Assembly: GCF_052089425.1 (NCBI RefSeq)
Contig: NZ_JBQCZW010000001.1
Location: forward strand, 1-64,000
DNA length: 64,000 nucleotides
Direction: 5' to 3'
Origin: Ancrocorticia sp052089425
GTDB lineage: Bacteria > Actinomycetota > Actinomycetes > Actinomycetales > Actinomycetaceae
Shown here one piece after another: positions 16,439 through 25,053 of this stretch. The notes under the pieces are model-generated. The model saw nothing but the letters and a program-made list of their open reading frames with translations. It searched no databases and was not told the origin of the DNA. Made by a program: the position numbers and the translations under genes. The stretch's first letter is position 1. The number at the start of each line of letters is the position of its first letter.

Positions 16439-16594
16439 CGCCTCGAAGGTATGTGTAGATAGCACAAGCTGTCCCCCGAGGCGCAAATGGCCTGAAGGTA
16501 GACGCGCTGAGTAACGTGGTGCGCGCCCTTAGGCTACGCGCTCACGAACTGTGTAGAAGCACGCCAACTGCGGCGTGCAAATCATTACTGCCAT
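16439..16594 (-). promoter_or_regulatory. candidate translational attenuator of erm
   Basis: Three pairings on the minus strand: GCACGCC/GGCGTGC (16559-16565 with 16572-16578) inside a 21-codon ORF; GTGCGCGC with GCGCTCAC (16519-16526 with 16538-16545, one mismatch) enclosing that ORF's stop; and CGCCTCG/CGAGGCG (16439-16445 with 16477-16483) enclosing the upstream TTG and its GGGGGA. Leader peptide plus competing hairpins is how inducible erm genes are controlled. Confidence 0.5.
16529..16594 (-). CDS. putative erm leader peptide, 21 residues
   Basis: A short ORF beginning MAVMICTPQL and ending RERVA lies 118 bases upstream of the preferred erm start. It has no Shine-Dalgarno; TATTCT lies about 13 bases upstream of its ATG and could be a -10 box. 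Its own codons form one arm pair of a hairpin. It does not resemble the Erm(X) leader I remember, so its role rests only on position and structure. Confidence 0.35.
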   Translation of the reverse strand: MAVMICTPQLACFYTVRERVA

Positions 16595-16643
16595 GGACGC
16601 AAGGCTACCAGAGAATAGGAAGTTACTCTCGCACTGAGTCGTC

Positions 16644-16952
16644 CTACTCAACTCGCTGTGCAAAGTAGTCAGGATTTCGGCGCTCATGTGCGTAGGCGAT
16701 AACACGTACTTCATTATCAACTAGGTAATATACGACGTTGATGCGAAACGGCTTAATCTTCCTCCGACGTAGTGTCGGGGGCTCCACCCAGAGTGGCACT
16801 TTCGGCCAAGCATCCGGCCCCTCCACCACGTCAGCAACAGCATTCTCAGCATTCTGGATGAGCCTCTCAGCGACCGCCGCTGGAAGGAAGTCAGCCTGAT
16901 CGAGCAGCTCCGCCCGAGCCTCAGGATGCTCCCACCAGCTCTTATACCTCAT
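16644..16952 (-). CDS. RelE/ParE-family toxin
   Basis: 102 residues with the compact RelE/ParE look: helical N-terminus with acidic and basic residues, core strand RRRKIKPFRINVVYYLVDNEVRVIAYAHERRNPDYFAQR. Conserved Arg and terminal aromatic/Arg features fit ribosome-dependent nucleases or gyrase poisons; which one cannot be said. It overlaps the antitoxin gene by four bases (ATGA), so the pair is co-translated. Composition is somewhat AT-richer than its neighbours and the pair sits next to erm, which hints at transfer. Confidence 0.82.
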   Translation of the reverse strand: MRYKSWWEHPEARAELLDQADFLPAAVAERLIQNAENAVADVVEGPDAWPKVPLWVEPPTLRRRKIKPFRINVVYYLVDNEVRVIAYAHERRNPDYFAQRVE

Positions 16953-17197
16953 ACATTGGTTCCTGCTCGGCGCTCGGCTAGTCTCTGACGGGCAAGTCGC
17001 ATCGTCTCACGCCCATCGACCAGCTCAACCTTACCGTTATCAATGTCGGCAATTCGGCGGCGAAACTCTGCGCGCCACTCTGCGTCAACGGCAGGTTCGG
17101 ACGCCTCTACGCCTTCTTCCCAAAGCTCGTCGGCAAGAATCAGCTTCTCTTCTGGCGCGAGTTCTCGTGCCGCCTTGATAAGCTCAGTCAGTGTCAT
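16949..17197 (-). CDS. antitoxin of the addiction-module (TIGR02574-like) family
   Basis: 82 residues of mostly helical, charged protein: TELIKAARELAPEEKLILADELWEE then an acidic middle and DGRETMRLARQRLAERR. The N-terminal 'LxxAxxLxxxEKLxLADxLW' pattern is that of addiction-module component antitoxins that pair with RelE/ParE toxins. It precedes the toxin, the usual order, and is probably leaderless (TAAACT 6 bases before ATG). It likely represses its own promoter with the toxin. Confidence 0.82.
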   Translation of the reverse strand: MTLTELIKAARELAPEEKLILADELWEEGVEASEPAVDAEWRAEFRRRIADIDNGKVELVDGRETMRLARQRLAERRAGTNV

Positions 17198-17203
17198 GCG
17201 TCA

Positions 17204-17209
17204 AGTTTA
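17204..17209 (-). promoter_or_regulatory. -10 box, toxin-antitoxin promoter
   Basis: TAAACT on the minus strand with a 6-base gap to the antitoxin ATG. Confidence 0.4.
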
Positions 17210-17305
17210 CGATGTGAGACCTGAGTCTGCCTAGAGTGGTGACCACCTACTCGCTCCGGCATTACCTCCACGAGTGGGCACAATCGAAGTTCGGCCACCA
17301 AGCCC

Positions 17306-18013
17306 CTACTTCAGTAGTTGATCAAACGGGATGAAGTCAGGGAATTCGTCGATCGCCGCTTGTTCGGAACTCTTGCCCGTCGCTGCTAAGCCGGAGTTGT
17401 CCGATGATCCTGCTGAGGGGTATTGCGGGACTGCCGGAGGAACAGGTTCCTGTGCGACGGGCGCAAGCCCTCTAACATCTCCGCCAGCGATGGCCGCTAG
17501 GTTGGCAAGCTCTTCGCCTTCGCGGCGAATTCGCGCCCCGAGGGTTCGCCCCGCACTGCCCTCGAATCCTTCGCCGTGAGCTCCCCAATCCTCCGTAGCG
17601 GCATATACGGCCGTGGTGGGAACTGTGGCGTGCAGATACACGAACATCGGACGCACGGCCTGTTCGATCACCAGACTGTGGCGTGGTGTTCCACCCGTCG
17701 CGCCGAGTGCCACGGGCTTGCCCTGAAGTGTGCCTTCTGGAAGCACATCGAAAAACGAAATGAACAGCCCTGAAGGCATAGCGTTGTAGATGGGTGTCAC
17801 TGCCACAACTGCGTCGGCCGCGGCAACCTGAGCAAACACCTCATCGAGGCGCGCGGATGGGAAACCCATAGTGATGGCATCAGCGATATCGCGTGCATAG
17901 GCCTTGAGACCGATGAGTTCGATCTGGCCATCGGTGGCGTCACCGATCTTCTTTGCAAGCCGTGTGCTCGCCGAAGTATCGGATGTTCCTGCAGAAATCG
18001 CTAGGACCTTCAC
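17306..18013 (-). CDS. NADPH-dependent FMN reductase (CE1759-like)
   Basis: 235 residues with a flavodoxin-like fold: MKVLAISAGTSDTSASTRLAKKI (FMN phosphate loop), TPIYNAMPSGLFISFFDVLP, ALGATGGTPRHSLVIEQAVRPMF. The family supplies reduced FMN. An unusual C-terminal tail rich in Pro, Ala and Ser (about residues 175-220) ends in a short acidic stretch (DEFPDFIPFDQLL). It overlaps by four bases with the upstream luciferase-like gene, so the two form a two-component flavin monooxygenase. The natural substrate is unknown. Confidence 0.85.
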   Translation of the reverse strand: MKVLAISAGTSDTSASTRLAKKIGDATDGQIELIGLKAYARDIADAITMGFPSARLDEVFAQVAAADAVVAVTPIYNAMPSGLFISFFDVLPEGTLQGKPVALGATGGTPRHSLVIEQAVRPMFVYLHATVPTTAVYAATEDWGAHGEGFEGSAGRTLGARIRREGEELANLAAIAGGDVRGLAPVAQEPVPPAVPQYPSAGSSDNSGLAATGKSSEQAAIDEFPDFIPFDQLLK

Positions 18014-19284
18014 TTGGCTTGAGTCTCCTTCAATAGATGATCTGCATGAGCCACGGCCTCATTATCATTTGCCGCCTGCTCGTAGAAGCTTGCGCCGGTC
18101 ACATCATCAACGGCCTTCGGGTTTTCGCCCACCGGAGCCAGGGTGAAGTCAGCGCCGTGTGCGGGATTGTCCGAGACTTCGACGCCGGGAGTTGGGGCCA
18201 CCGGATCTTCACCAGCTAGGGCCCGTGCGTAGCGCGGATGCAGCGGAGCCTGCGGCGTGCCCGGCTCGGCCTTAGCCGCAAACTCCTTCTTGAGGACAGG
18301 CAGGACATCACTTCCCAACATATCCAACTGGTTGAGCACCGTCTTCAGTGGCAACCCGGCATGGTCAAGGAGGAACAGCTGACGCTGGTAATCGCCCACC
18401 ATGTCCCGGAAGCCAAGCGTCCGGTCAATGACCTGTTGAGGCGATCCCACAGTCAGCGGTGTCTCCTCGGTGAACTCCTCCAAGCTTGGGCCGTGGCCGT
18501 ATACCGGCGCAACGTCAAAGTACGGCCGGAATTCGCGCACCGCCTGCTGAGAGTCCTTCGCCATGTAGAACTGGCCACCCAAGCCCACGATTGCATCCTC
18601 GGGGCGCCCGTGCCCGTAGTGAGCAAAACGCTGACGATACAGCTGCACCATGCGCTTTGTATGGTAAGCGGGCCAGAAGATGTTGTTGTGGAAGAAACCG
18701 TCCCCGTAATAGGCCGCCTGCTCGGCAATTTCTGGCGAGCGAATGGAGCCATGCCACACGAAGGGCGCAACGTTGTCCAAGGGGCGCGGGGTAGAGGTAA
18801 ATCCACGCAACGGAGTGCGGAACTTACCTTCCCAGTCCACCTCATCGTTATCCCACAACTTGCGTAGCAGGTCGTAGTTCTCCACGGCCAGCGGAATGCC
18901 CTGACGGATGTCCTTCCCAAACCATGGGTACACGGGCCCCGTGTTGCCGCGGCCCATCATGAGGTCTACACGCCCGTCCGTCAGGTGCTGCAGCATCGCG
19001 TAATCTTCAGCGATCTTGACCGGATCGTTCGTGGTAATCAGAGTGGTGGAGGTGGAGAGAAGGATCCTCTTGGTTTGTGCGCCGATGTAGGCCAAAGTGG
19101 TGGTGGGTGAAGAAGAAAAGAAGGGCGGGTTGTGGTGCTCCCCTAGAGCAAACACGTCCAACCCAATATCCTCAGCGTGTTTGGCAATCGTGACAATCGC
19201 ATCGATACGCTCCTTCTCACTGGGCGTGCGGCCCGTGGTGGGGTCCTGCGTAATGTCCGAGACGCTAAAGATTCCAAACTGCAT
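18010..19284 (-). CDS. LLM-class flavin-dependent oxidoreductase (CE1758-like)
   Basis: 424 residues, bacterial luciferase-like TIM barrel: MQFGIFSVSDI, FALGEHHNPPFFSSSPTTTLAYIGAQTKRILLSTSTTLI, DPVKIAEDYAMLQHLTDGRVDLMMGRGNTGPVYPW, and FVWHGSIRSPEIAEQAAYYGDGFF. It should use FMNH2 from the overlapping reductase for an oxygenation reaction. The family model is named for a Corynebacterium efficiens protein; substrate unknown. The C-terminus carries an extra acidic/Ala-rich tail after about residue 345. First gene of the two-gene operon. Confidence 0.88.
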   Translation of the reverse strand: MQFGIFSVSDITQDPTTGRTPSEKERIDAIVTIAKHAEDIGLDVFALGEHHNPPFFSSSPTTTLAYIGAQTKRILLSTSTTLITTNDPVKIAEDYAMLQHLTDGRVDLMMGRGNTGPVYPWFGKDIRQGIPLAVENYDLLRKLWDNDEVDWEGKFRTPLRGFTSTPRPLDNVAPFVWHGSIRSPEIAEQAAYYGDGFFHNNIFWPAYHTKRMVQLYRQRFAHYGHGRPEDAIVGLGGQFYMAKDSQQAVREFRPYFDVAPVYGHGPSLEEFTEETPLTVGSPQQVIDRTLGFRDMVGDYQRQLFLLDHAGLPLKTVLNQLDMLGSDVLPVLKKEFAAKAEPGTPQAPLHPRYARALAGEDPVAPTPGVEVSDNPAHGADFTLAPVGENPKAVDDVTGASFYEQAANDNEAVAHADHLLKETQAK

Positions 19285-19330
19285 GTTTCTCCCTTATCGA
19301 CGCCAGCCTAGCGGGCACCGCGGCAGGCCA

Positions 19331-19380
19331 CCATAGACGGTCATCACAACACATCATCCTGATGTAGTTGAATTCTCAAC
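19331..19380 (-). promoter_or_regulatory. promoter/operator region of the flavin monooxygenase operon
   Basis: Minus-strand TATGGT (19331-19336) is a -10 candidate about 47 bases before the ATG. Upstream lie two short inverted repeats, ACATCA-TCC-TGATGT (19351-19365) and GTTGA-N4-TCAAC (19367-19380), of the size bound by MarR-type repressors. No such regulator is in the window. Confidence 0.4.
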
Positions 19381-19465
19381 CACATTGGTTATAACGCGAT
19401 CCCCGCAAGGGAATTCCCGGTGTGACACACGCCGCCGCGTGAAGAGAAGGCTCCCTAGAACCGCA

Positions 19466-21400
19466 TCACTCAGCCGGATCGAACTGGGAGTTGTACAGAT
19501 CGGAGTAGAACCCGCCCTTGGCGAGGAGCTCTGTGTGCTTACCCGTCTCCACAATGTCACCATCGCGCATGACGAAGATGATGTCCGCGTCACGAATGGT
19601 GGAGAGCCTGTGGGCAATCACGAAGGATGTTCGCCCTGCGGTGAGCGTGTCCAGAGACTTCTGGACAAGCTGCTCCGTGCGCGTATCGATGGAGGACGTT
19701 GCCTCATCCAAGATGAGTAGCGGATCGTCGGCAAGCATCGCGCGAGCAATGGTGACAAGCTGCTTCTGGCCGGCTGACAGTGCACCGTCCTCTTCCATGA
19801 CGGTTTCGTAGCCATCGGGAAGCTGCTTGATGAACTCCTTGAGTCCAACTTCTTCCACGACGGCGTCCAAGCCTTCCTGCGTGACGCCCTCGGTGCGGTA
19901 CACGAGATTCTCGCGCATCGTCCCCTTGAACATCCACGTATCCTGCAAGACCATGCCGAACAAGGCATCCACGTTCTCACGCCGCATGCTGGAGGTTGGC
20001 ACACCATCGATGCGGATCTCACCGGAATCGATCTCATAGAATCGCATCAAGAGGTTCACCATCGTGGTTTTCCCGGCACCGGTTGGCCCAACGATCGCCA
20101 CCTTCTGGCCCGGATATACCTCCGCAGAGAAGTCATGAATGATCGTCTTATCCGGGTCATACCCGAACTTCACATGATCGAAGGACACGTGGCCACGCAC
20201 CGCCGGGACATCGGCTGGCTTGTCGCTTTCATCCGGCATCTCTTCTTCGTCGATCAGCTCGAACACGCGCGTCCCAGCCGCCGTGGCGTTCTGGAAGCCG
20301 GTTGCCGCCTGAGCGATGGAGGTCAGCGGATTCGTGAACATGCGAATATAGATCATAAAGGACACGATCACGCCGATCGGGATGGTCCCGTTGATCACGA
20401 GGATTGCGCCCACCACGCACACCACAACATAGCCCAAGTTGCCCACGAACATCATCACGGGATTCATGAGCCCGCCAAGGAAGTCTGCCTTCCACGAGGT
20501 GTTATACAGTGCCTCGTTGCGGTTGTGGAACTCGTGCCTAGCCGAACGCTCAGCGTTGTACACGCGCACCACAGAGTGGCCGGAGTAGGTTTCCTCGATC
20601 ATGCCGTTAAGCGCGCCAAGTTCACGTTGGCGCAACACGAAGTACTTCTGGCTGTGCTTCATAATGAACAGCGAGAGGATGAAGCCCAACGCCGCTGCGA
20701 ACATGCCAGCAAGCGCCATCCGCCACTCAGTAATGAACATCATGAGCGATGCGCCCAGAAGAGTGGCCACACCGGTGATCACGGAGGAGACGGCACTGTT
20801 GAGAGTCTGAGACAACGTATCCACATCGTTCGAGACTCGTGAAAGAGTATCGCCGTGTGACGTCTTATCAAAGTAGGCCAGCGGCATGCCGTCGATCTTC
20901 TTGTTTAAGCTGGACCGCAAGTTTTGGGAGGTCTTCTGGGTGGCGTCAACCATCAGGCGCGCCTGCATGTAGGACGCGATAAAGCTGAGCACCAGAATAA
21001 TGACCGAGATGATGATCAGGCGCCGTACTTCCACCAAATCAATGGTGCTGGCAAGCCCCGCTTCAATCTCATTGGTAATCCGCTCCAAGAAGTGGGGGCC
21101 AATCACGGTGAGCGCGGCACCCACTATCGCCAGAAGAACGGCAAGAATCATCTTGTTCCAGAACGGGCGAGCAAAGAGCAACAAGCGCTTCAATATTGCG
21201 GCGATGCCTAGGCCACGGTTCGTTGAGCCGTCCTGACCGGCGGGCACATGCGGACCGTCCCCGGGGCCATGCCCCTGACCCGCGCTCCCATCGTCCAGTT
21301 CGGTATCACGAATCTCGAGGGCCGATTCGGTTCCAGCGGCGGCCTGAGAAACGGCGCTATCCAGCTGGCCCGGGCGCTCCTCAACGTTCTTTTGGCTCAT
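19466..21400 (-). CDS. heterodimeric ABC exporter, half-transporter 2
   Basis: 644 residues: acidic N-terminal extension (to about residue 65), six-helix exporter domain, then a nucleotide-binding domain with Walker A GPTGAGKTT, signature LSAGQKQL (not canonical LSGGQ), Walker B LLILDEATSS with intact catalytic Glu, and AHRLSTI switch His. It overlaps the upstream ABC gene by four bases. The altered signature here and the Glu-to-Asp change in the partner would together build one degenerate ATP site, as in LmrCD/TM287-288-type heterodimers. Likely a multidrug or lipid exporter. Confidence 0.92.
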   Translation of the reverse strand: MSQKNVEERPGQLDSAVSQAAAGTESALEIRDTELDDGSAGQGHGPGDGPHVPAGQDGSTNRGLGIAAILKRLLLFARPFWNKMILAVLLAIVGAALTVIGPHFLERITNEIEAGLASTIDLVEVRRLIIISVIILVLSFIASYMQARLMVDATQKTSQNLRSSLNKKIDGMPLAYFDKTSHGDTLSRVSNDVDTLSQTLNSAVSSVITGVATLLGASLMMFITEWRMALAGMFAAALGFILSLFIMKHSQKYFVLRQRELGALNGMIEETYSGHSVVRVYNAERSARHEFHNRNEALYNTSWKADFLGGLMNPVMMFVGNLGYVVVCVVGAILVINGTIPIGVIVSFMIYIRMFTNPLTSIAQAATGFQNATAAGTRVFELIDEEEMPDESDKPADVPAVRGHVSFDHVKFGYDPDKTIIHDFSAEVYPGQKVAIVGPTGAGKTTMVNLLMRFYEIDSGEIRIDGVPTSSMRRENVDALFGMVLQDTWMFKGTMRENLVYRTEGVTQEGLDAVVEEVGLKEFIKQLPDGYETVMEEDGALSAGQKQLVTIARAMLADDPLLILDEATSSIDTRTEQLVQKSLDTLTAGRTSFVIAHRLSTIRDADIIFVMRDGDIVETGKHTELLAKGGFYSDLYNSQFDPAE

Positions 21401-23154
21401 GCCAGCTCCTCCTCACTCAACTGTGAATATGCAATCTCTTGATACACCGCGTTTGTTGCCATGAGCTCCTCGTGGGTACCTTGGCCAACGATCCGCCCGC
21501 GATCCACCACAAGAATCTGATCCGCGCCGCGAACCGTTCCGATTCGTTGGGCAACGATCAGCTTGGTGGCGTCAGCCGCAAACTCATTGAGGTTATCGCG
21601 GACCCCACGATCTGTCTTGTAATCCAACGCGGAGAACGAATCATCGAAGATGAGGATCTCGGGATCGCGCGCCACCGCCCGAGCAATGGACAAGCGCTGT
21701 TTCTGGCCACCAGAGAAGTTGGCACCGCCACGCACTACCTTGCTGGCGTAGCCATCATCCTTCTGGACGATGAACTCATCCGAATAGGACGTCTTGGCCG
21801 CGGCCACAATGTCTCCCGGCGTCACATCATGTGCCGATTCGCCGAAATCGATGTTCGAGGCGATGGTGCCAGTAAACAGCGTGGCCGTTTGAGGCACGTA
21901 ACCGATCCGATCGCGCAGCGCCGATTGTGTCCACTCGCGCACGTCAACCCCATCCACCAAAACACGGCCTTCCCGCACGTCAAAGTAGCGCGGGATGAGA
22001 TTGATGATCGATGATTTTCCGGATCCCGTTGAGCCAATGAGAGCCACCGTTTGGCCCGGACTGGCAGTAAAGGAAATGTCATGGAGGGCGTCGTCGTCGG
22101 CATCCGGGAATCTAAAGGTGACATTCTCAAACGTAATCGTGCCCGGCGATACTCCCTCGGCTGGGGCCTCCACGGGGCCGTCGTGAATCAAGGGCTCGGT
22201 TTCCATCACCTCGCGCAGGCGGCGGTAGGAAACGCGGGCGCGCGGGAAGAAGATGAACACGAACGTCAGGGTCATGAACGCGCCCACCACCTGCATCGCG
22301 TAAGCGGAGAACACGATCATCTGGGACATGAGGAGCACGCGCTGTTCGGGCATCGAAGCCGCCTCGATCATCGAGGCACCCAGCGCGTAGATCGCGAGAG
22401 AGAGGCCAGACATCAGCACATTGAGCGAAGGCATGAGCAGCGCCATCGCCTTCATGATGTACATGTTGGTGGAGGTCAGCTCATCGTTCGTGTCTTCAAA
22501 TCGGTTCGTATGGTAGCGCTGCGCCCGGTAGGCGCGGATCACGCGCAGGCCGCCCAGGTGTTCGCGGGTTACGCGGTTCAGATCGTCCGTAATCCGCTGC
22601 ATACGCATCATACGGGGCATCGCGAGTCCCATAATGATTCCCAGAAGGATAAGTAGGGCGACCACGGCGACCGCCGTAGCCGCCGTCCATGTACCGTTCT
22701 GTCCGGCGATCTTGGAGATGGCCCATACGGCCATGATCGGTGAACGCACCAAAGCCTGAAGGCCGATCACCACAAACATCTGGATCTGCTGGATATCGTT
22801 GGTGGTGCGCGTGATGAGGGACGGCGCGGTGAACTTGTTGAACTCCGTCATCGAGAAGCTCATGATCTTTTCGAACAACGCCGCGCGCATATGGCGAGCC
22901 AGTGTGGAACCGTCCATGGCCACACAGAAAGCCACGAGAATCGTTGCCACCATCGATCCCAGCGCGCAGGCCAGCATAAGCATGCCTTCGTGCAGGACAT
23001 CGCCCAGCTGCGCATTCGGGCTCACAATGATTTGGGTAATCTGCTGCATGTAATCGGGCACCTTGAGGTCCAGATACACCTGAACCACAATCCCGGCAAC
23101 CGCCACCAACGCAAGGGCCCAGTCCCTCTTACCCACAAACTGAGTTAGCTTCAT
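21397..23154 (-). CDS. heterodimeric ABC exporter, half-transporter 1
   Basis: 585 residues: six-helix exporter domain (first helix near WALALVAVAGIVVQVYL), then a nucleotide-binding domain with Walker A GSTGSGKSS, canonical signature FSGGQKQRLSIARA, and Walker B ILIFDDSFSALD, where the usual catalytic Glu is Asp. The switch position reads AQRIGTV instead of AHR. Both changes mark this subunit as the non-catalytic side of the degenerate site. It is first in a two-gene operon. Confidence 0.92.
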   Translation of the reverse strand: MKLTQFVGKRDWALALVAVAGIVVQVYLDLKVPDYMQQITQIIVSPNAQLGDVLHEGMLMLACALGSMVATILVAFCVAMDGSTLARHMRAALFEKIMSFSMTEFNKFTAPSLITRTTNDIQQIQMFVVIGLQALVRSPIMAVWAISKIAGQNGTWTAATAVAVVALLILLGIIMGLAMPRMMRMQRITDDLNRVTREHLGGLRVIRAYRAQRYHTNRFEDTNDELTSTNMYIMKAMALLMPSLNVLMSGLSLAIYALGASMIEAASMPEQRVLLMSQMIVFSAYAMQVVGAFMTLTFVFIFFPRARVSYRRLREVMETEPLIHDGPVEAPAEGVSPGTITFENVTFRFPDADDDALHDISFTASPGQTVALIGSTGSGKSSIINLIPRYFDVREGRVLVDGVDVREWTQSALRDRIGYVPQTATLFTGTIASNIDFGESAHDVTPGDIVAAAKTSYSDEFIVQKDDGYASKVVRGGANFSGGQKQRLSIARAVARDPEILIFDDSFSALDYKTDRGVRDNLNEFAADATKLIVAQRIGTVRGADQILVVDRGRIVGQGTHEELMATNAVYQEIAYSQLSEEELA

Positions 23155-23383
23155 TCCACACCGTCTTTTCCTCTGACCTGGCGTTTGCGAGTGTGCCTCG
23201 AGAGCTCAAACAGCCGGACTTGCACCACAGAATCTGCGCCGCAAAGTCTTTGCACGGGACACGCTGCTATCAACGCAACTGCGCTGACTGTACCAGCGCT
23301 CTCCGACAAATCCGTAGGGGCTGTGGCGGTTTCAATCGTTGGGCGAAAGTGGGAGCCGTGTCACATGGGTGGAGTGGCATGGA
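23155..23383. other. spacer upstream of the ABC exporter operon
   Basis: About 230 bases between the ABC operon start and the hairpin after fumC. It should hold the ABC promoter on the minus strand. I see no clear -10/-35 pair, repeat or ORF worth calling. Confidence 0.4.
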
Positions 23384-23440
23384 AAGGGGGCTAGCAGCTC
23401 CACGTGAAGAGATCTCCACACGGTAGCCGCTAGCCCCCTT
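23384..23440 (-). terminator. fumC terminator
   Basis: A 12-bp stem (AAGGGGGCTAGC and its complement) with a 33-base loop that itself can fold (CGTG/CACG). It begins 18 bases after the fumC stop; TTTCC follows on the minus strand. Confidence 0.65.
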
Positions 23441-23457
23441 GGTCCTTTGGCGCGAAT

Positions 23458-24876
23458 TTAGCCAGCGCTCGGATGCGTCATGTCCACCGGCACAACCCAC
23501 TGATCGAACTCTTCGCTTGTGACGAATCCAAGCTCCAGAGCGGACTCCTTGAGCGAAAGCCCCTTCTTGTGAGCATTCTTCGCGATCTTCGAGGCCTTGT
23601 CGTATCCAATGTGGCGGTTCAGGGCCGTGACCTGCATGAGATTGATGTCCAGATTGTGCTGGATCTTCTCGTAGTTTGGCTCGATGCCCACTGCGCAATG
23701 CTCGTTGAACATGAGGCAGGAATCAGCCAGAAGCTCGATGCTCTCTAGAACGGACCATGCCATGACGGTCTTGAATACGTTGAGCTGGAAGTTACCCTGC
23801 GAGCCAGCGAAGCCCACCGTGGCGTCATTTCCGAACACCTTGGTAGCAACCATCGTCATGGCTTCAGACTGGGTGGGGTTCACCTTGCCGGGCATGATGG
23901 ACGAACCCGGCTCATTCTCCGGAATGTTCAGCTCACCGATGCCGTTGCGGGGGCCGGAGGCATACCAGCGAACGTCGTTCGCGATCTTCATGAGCGCATC
24001 GGCCAGAACGCGCAGCGAACCGGATACCTGCACGAGGGCATCATGCGCGGACAGTGCGGCGAACAGGTTCTCTGCCTGCACGAACTCGATACCCGTCTCC
24101 TCGCTGATCTTCTTGGCAGCCAGAGGCCCAAAATCAGGGTGGGAGTTCAGGCCCGTGCCTACTGCGGTGCCGCCAATGGCGAGCTCACGCGCACGCGAAT
24201 CCGCGTAGCGAACGCCGTCCAGCGCGAAATCGATCTGAGCAACCCAACCGGAGATGACCTGGCCGAGCGTAATGGGCGTTGCATCCTGAAGGTGAGTGCG
24301 GCCCACCATCACGATGTCATTGAATTCCTTTGCCTTCGCATCGAACGTATCGCGAAGCTTCTGGACATCCGGGTACAGCTTGTTGTTGAGCTGCTCCACA
24401 ACCGCGATGTGCATGGCTGTTGGGAATGTGTCATTGGAGGACTGGCCGCGGTTCACATGATCGTTGGGGTGGACCGGAGCCTTGGTCCCCATCTCTCCCC
24501 CAGCAATCTCAATCGCGCGGTTGGAGATCACTTCGTTGGCGTTCATGTTGGACTGCGTGCCCGAACCCGTCTGGAACACTACTAGGGGGAAGTCATCGTC
24601 TAGATCGCCTGCGATAACCTCATCGCCGGCCTGAGCAATCAGCGCCGCAATGTCCTCTGGAAGTTCCCCGAGCTCACCATTGGCGAGGGCTGCAGACTTC
24701 TTCAGCACTCCCAGTGCACGAATCATTGGGCGGTTCCACACGAATGTGGAGCGGCCAATTTCGAAGTTGTGCAGGCTGCGCTCTGTCTGCGCGCCCCAGT
24801 GATGGTCAGCAGGAACCTCGATGGAACCCATTGAATCGGACTCTGTACGCGTCTTCGCGTTCGTAGCATTAGACAT
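23458..24876 (-). CDS. fumC: class II fumarate hydratase
   Basis: Reversible hydration of fumarate to malate in the TCA cycle. 472 residues, normal for the oxygen-stable homotetrameric class. Signature GSSIMPGKVNP is intact, with QTGSGTQSNMNANEVISNRA, SSNDTFPTAMHIA, GRTHLQDATPITLGQ and the C-terminal LNRHIGYDKASKIAKNAHKKG. Single gene on the minus strand, terminated by the hairpin at 23384. The 113 bases upstream contain its promoter, but no clear boxes stand out. Confidence 0.97.
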   Translation of the reverse strand: MSNATNAKTRTESDSMGSIEVPADHHWGAQTERSLHNFEIGRSTFVWNRPMIRALGVLKKSAALANGELGELPEDIAALIAQAGDEVIAGDLDDDFPLVVFQTGSGTQSNMNANEVISNRAIEIAGGEMGTKAPVHPNDHVNRGQSSNDTFPTAMHIAVVEQLNNKLYPDVQKLRDTFDAKAKEFNDIVMVGRTHLQDATPITLGQVISGWVAQIDFALDGVRYADSRARELAIGGTAVGTGLNSHPDFGPLAAKKISEETGIEFVQAENLFAALSAHDALVQVSGSLRVLADALMKIANDVRWYASGPRNGIGELNIPENEPGSSIMPGKVNPTQSEAMTMVATKVFGNDATVGFAGSQGNFQLNVFKTVMAWSVLESIELLADSCLMFNEHCAVGIEPNYEKIQHNLDINLMQVTALNRHIGYDKASKIAKNAHKKGLSLKESALELGFVTSEEFDQWVVPVDMTHPSAG

Positions 24877-24978
24877 GTCTCAAGACTACCGAGTGCCAAG
24901 TGCCATGCACTACGTAAAAAGTCCCGGTTGGTGATCACACGCACACCAGATAAGATACGCCAACACGGAATAGGACTC

Positions 24979-25007
24979 TTGTCCCGCACGTTGGGGTAGT
25001 GTATGGT
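24979..25007 (+). promoter_or_regulatory. promoter of the unknown small-ORF transcription unit
   Basis: TTGTCC (24979-24984), an exact 17-base spacer, TATGGT (25002-25007). One of the best sigma-70-like pairs in the window. Predicted transcription start is near 25014, giving a 175-base leader. Confidence 0.7.
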
Positions 25008-25053
25008 TAAACGTCTACTCTTGAGGACTTGGCAACAAGGATCAAGGGAGATA

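Noticed and set aside
15652..16467. Erm starting at TTG 16467
   Set aside because: A longer frame is open and has a purine-rich Shine-Dalgarno, but it adds 19 residues not seen in Erm proteins. Kept only as an alternative.
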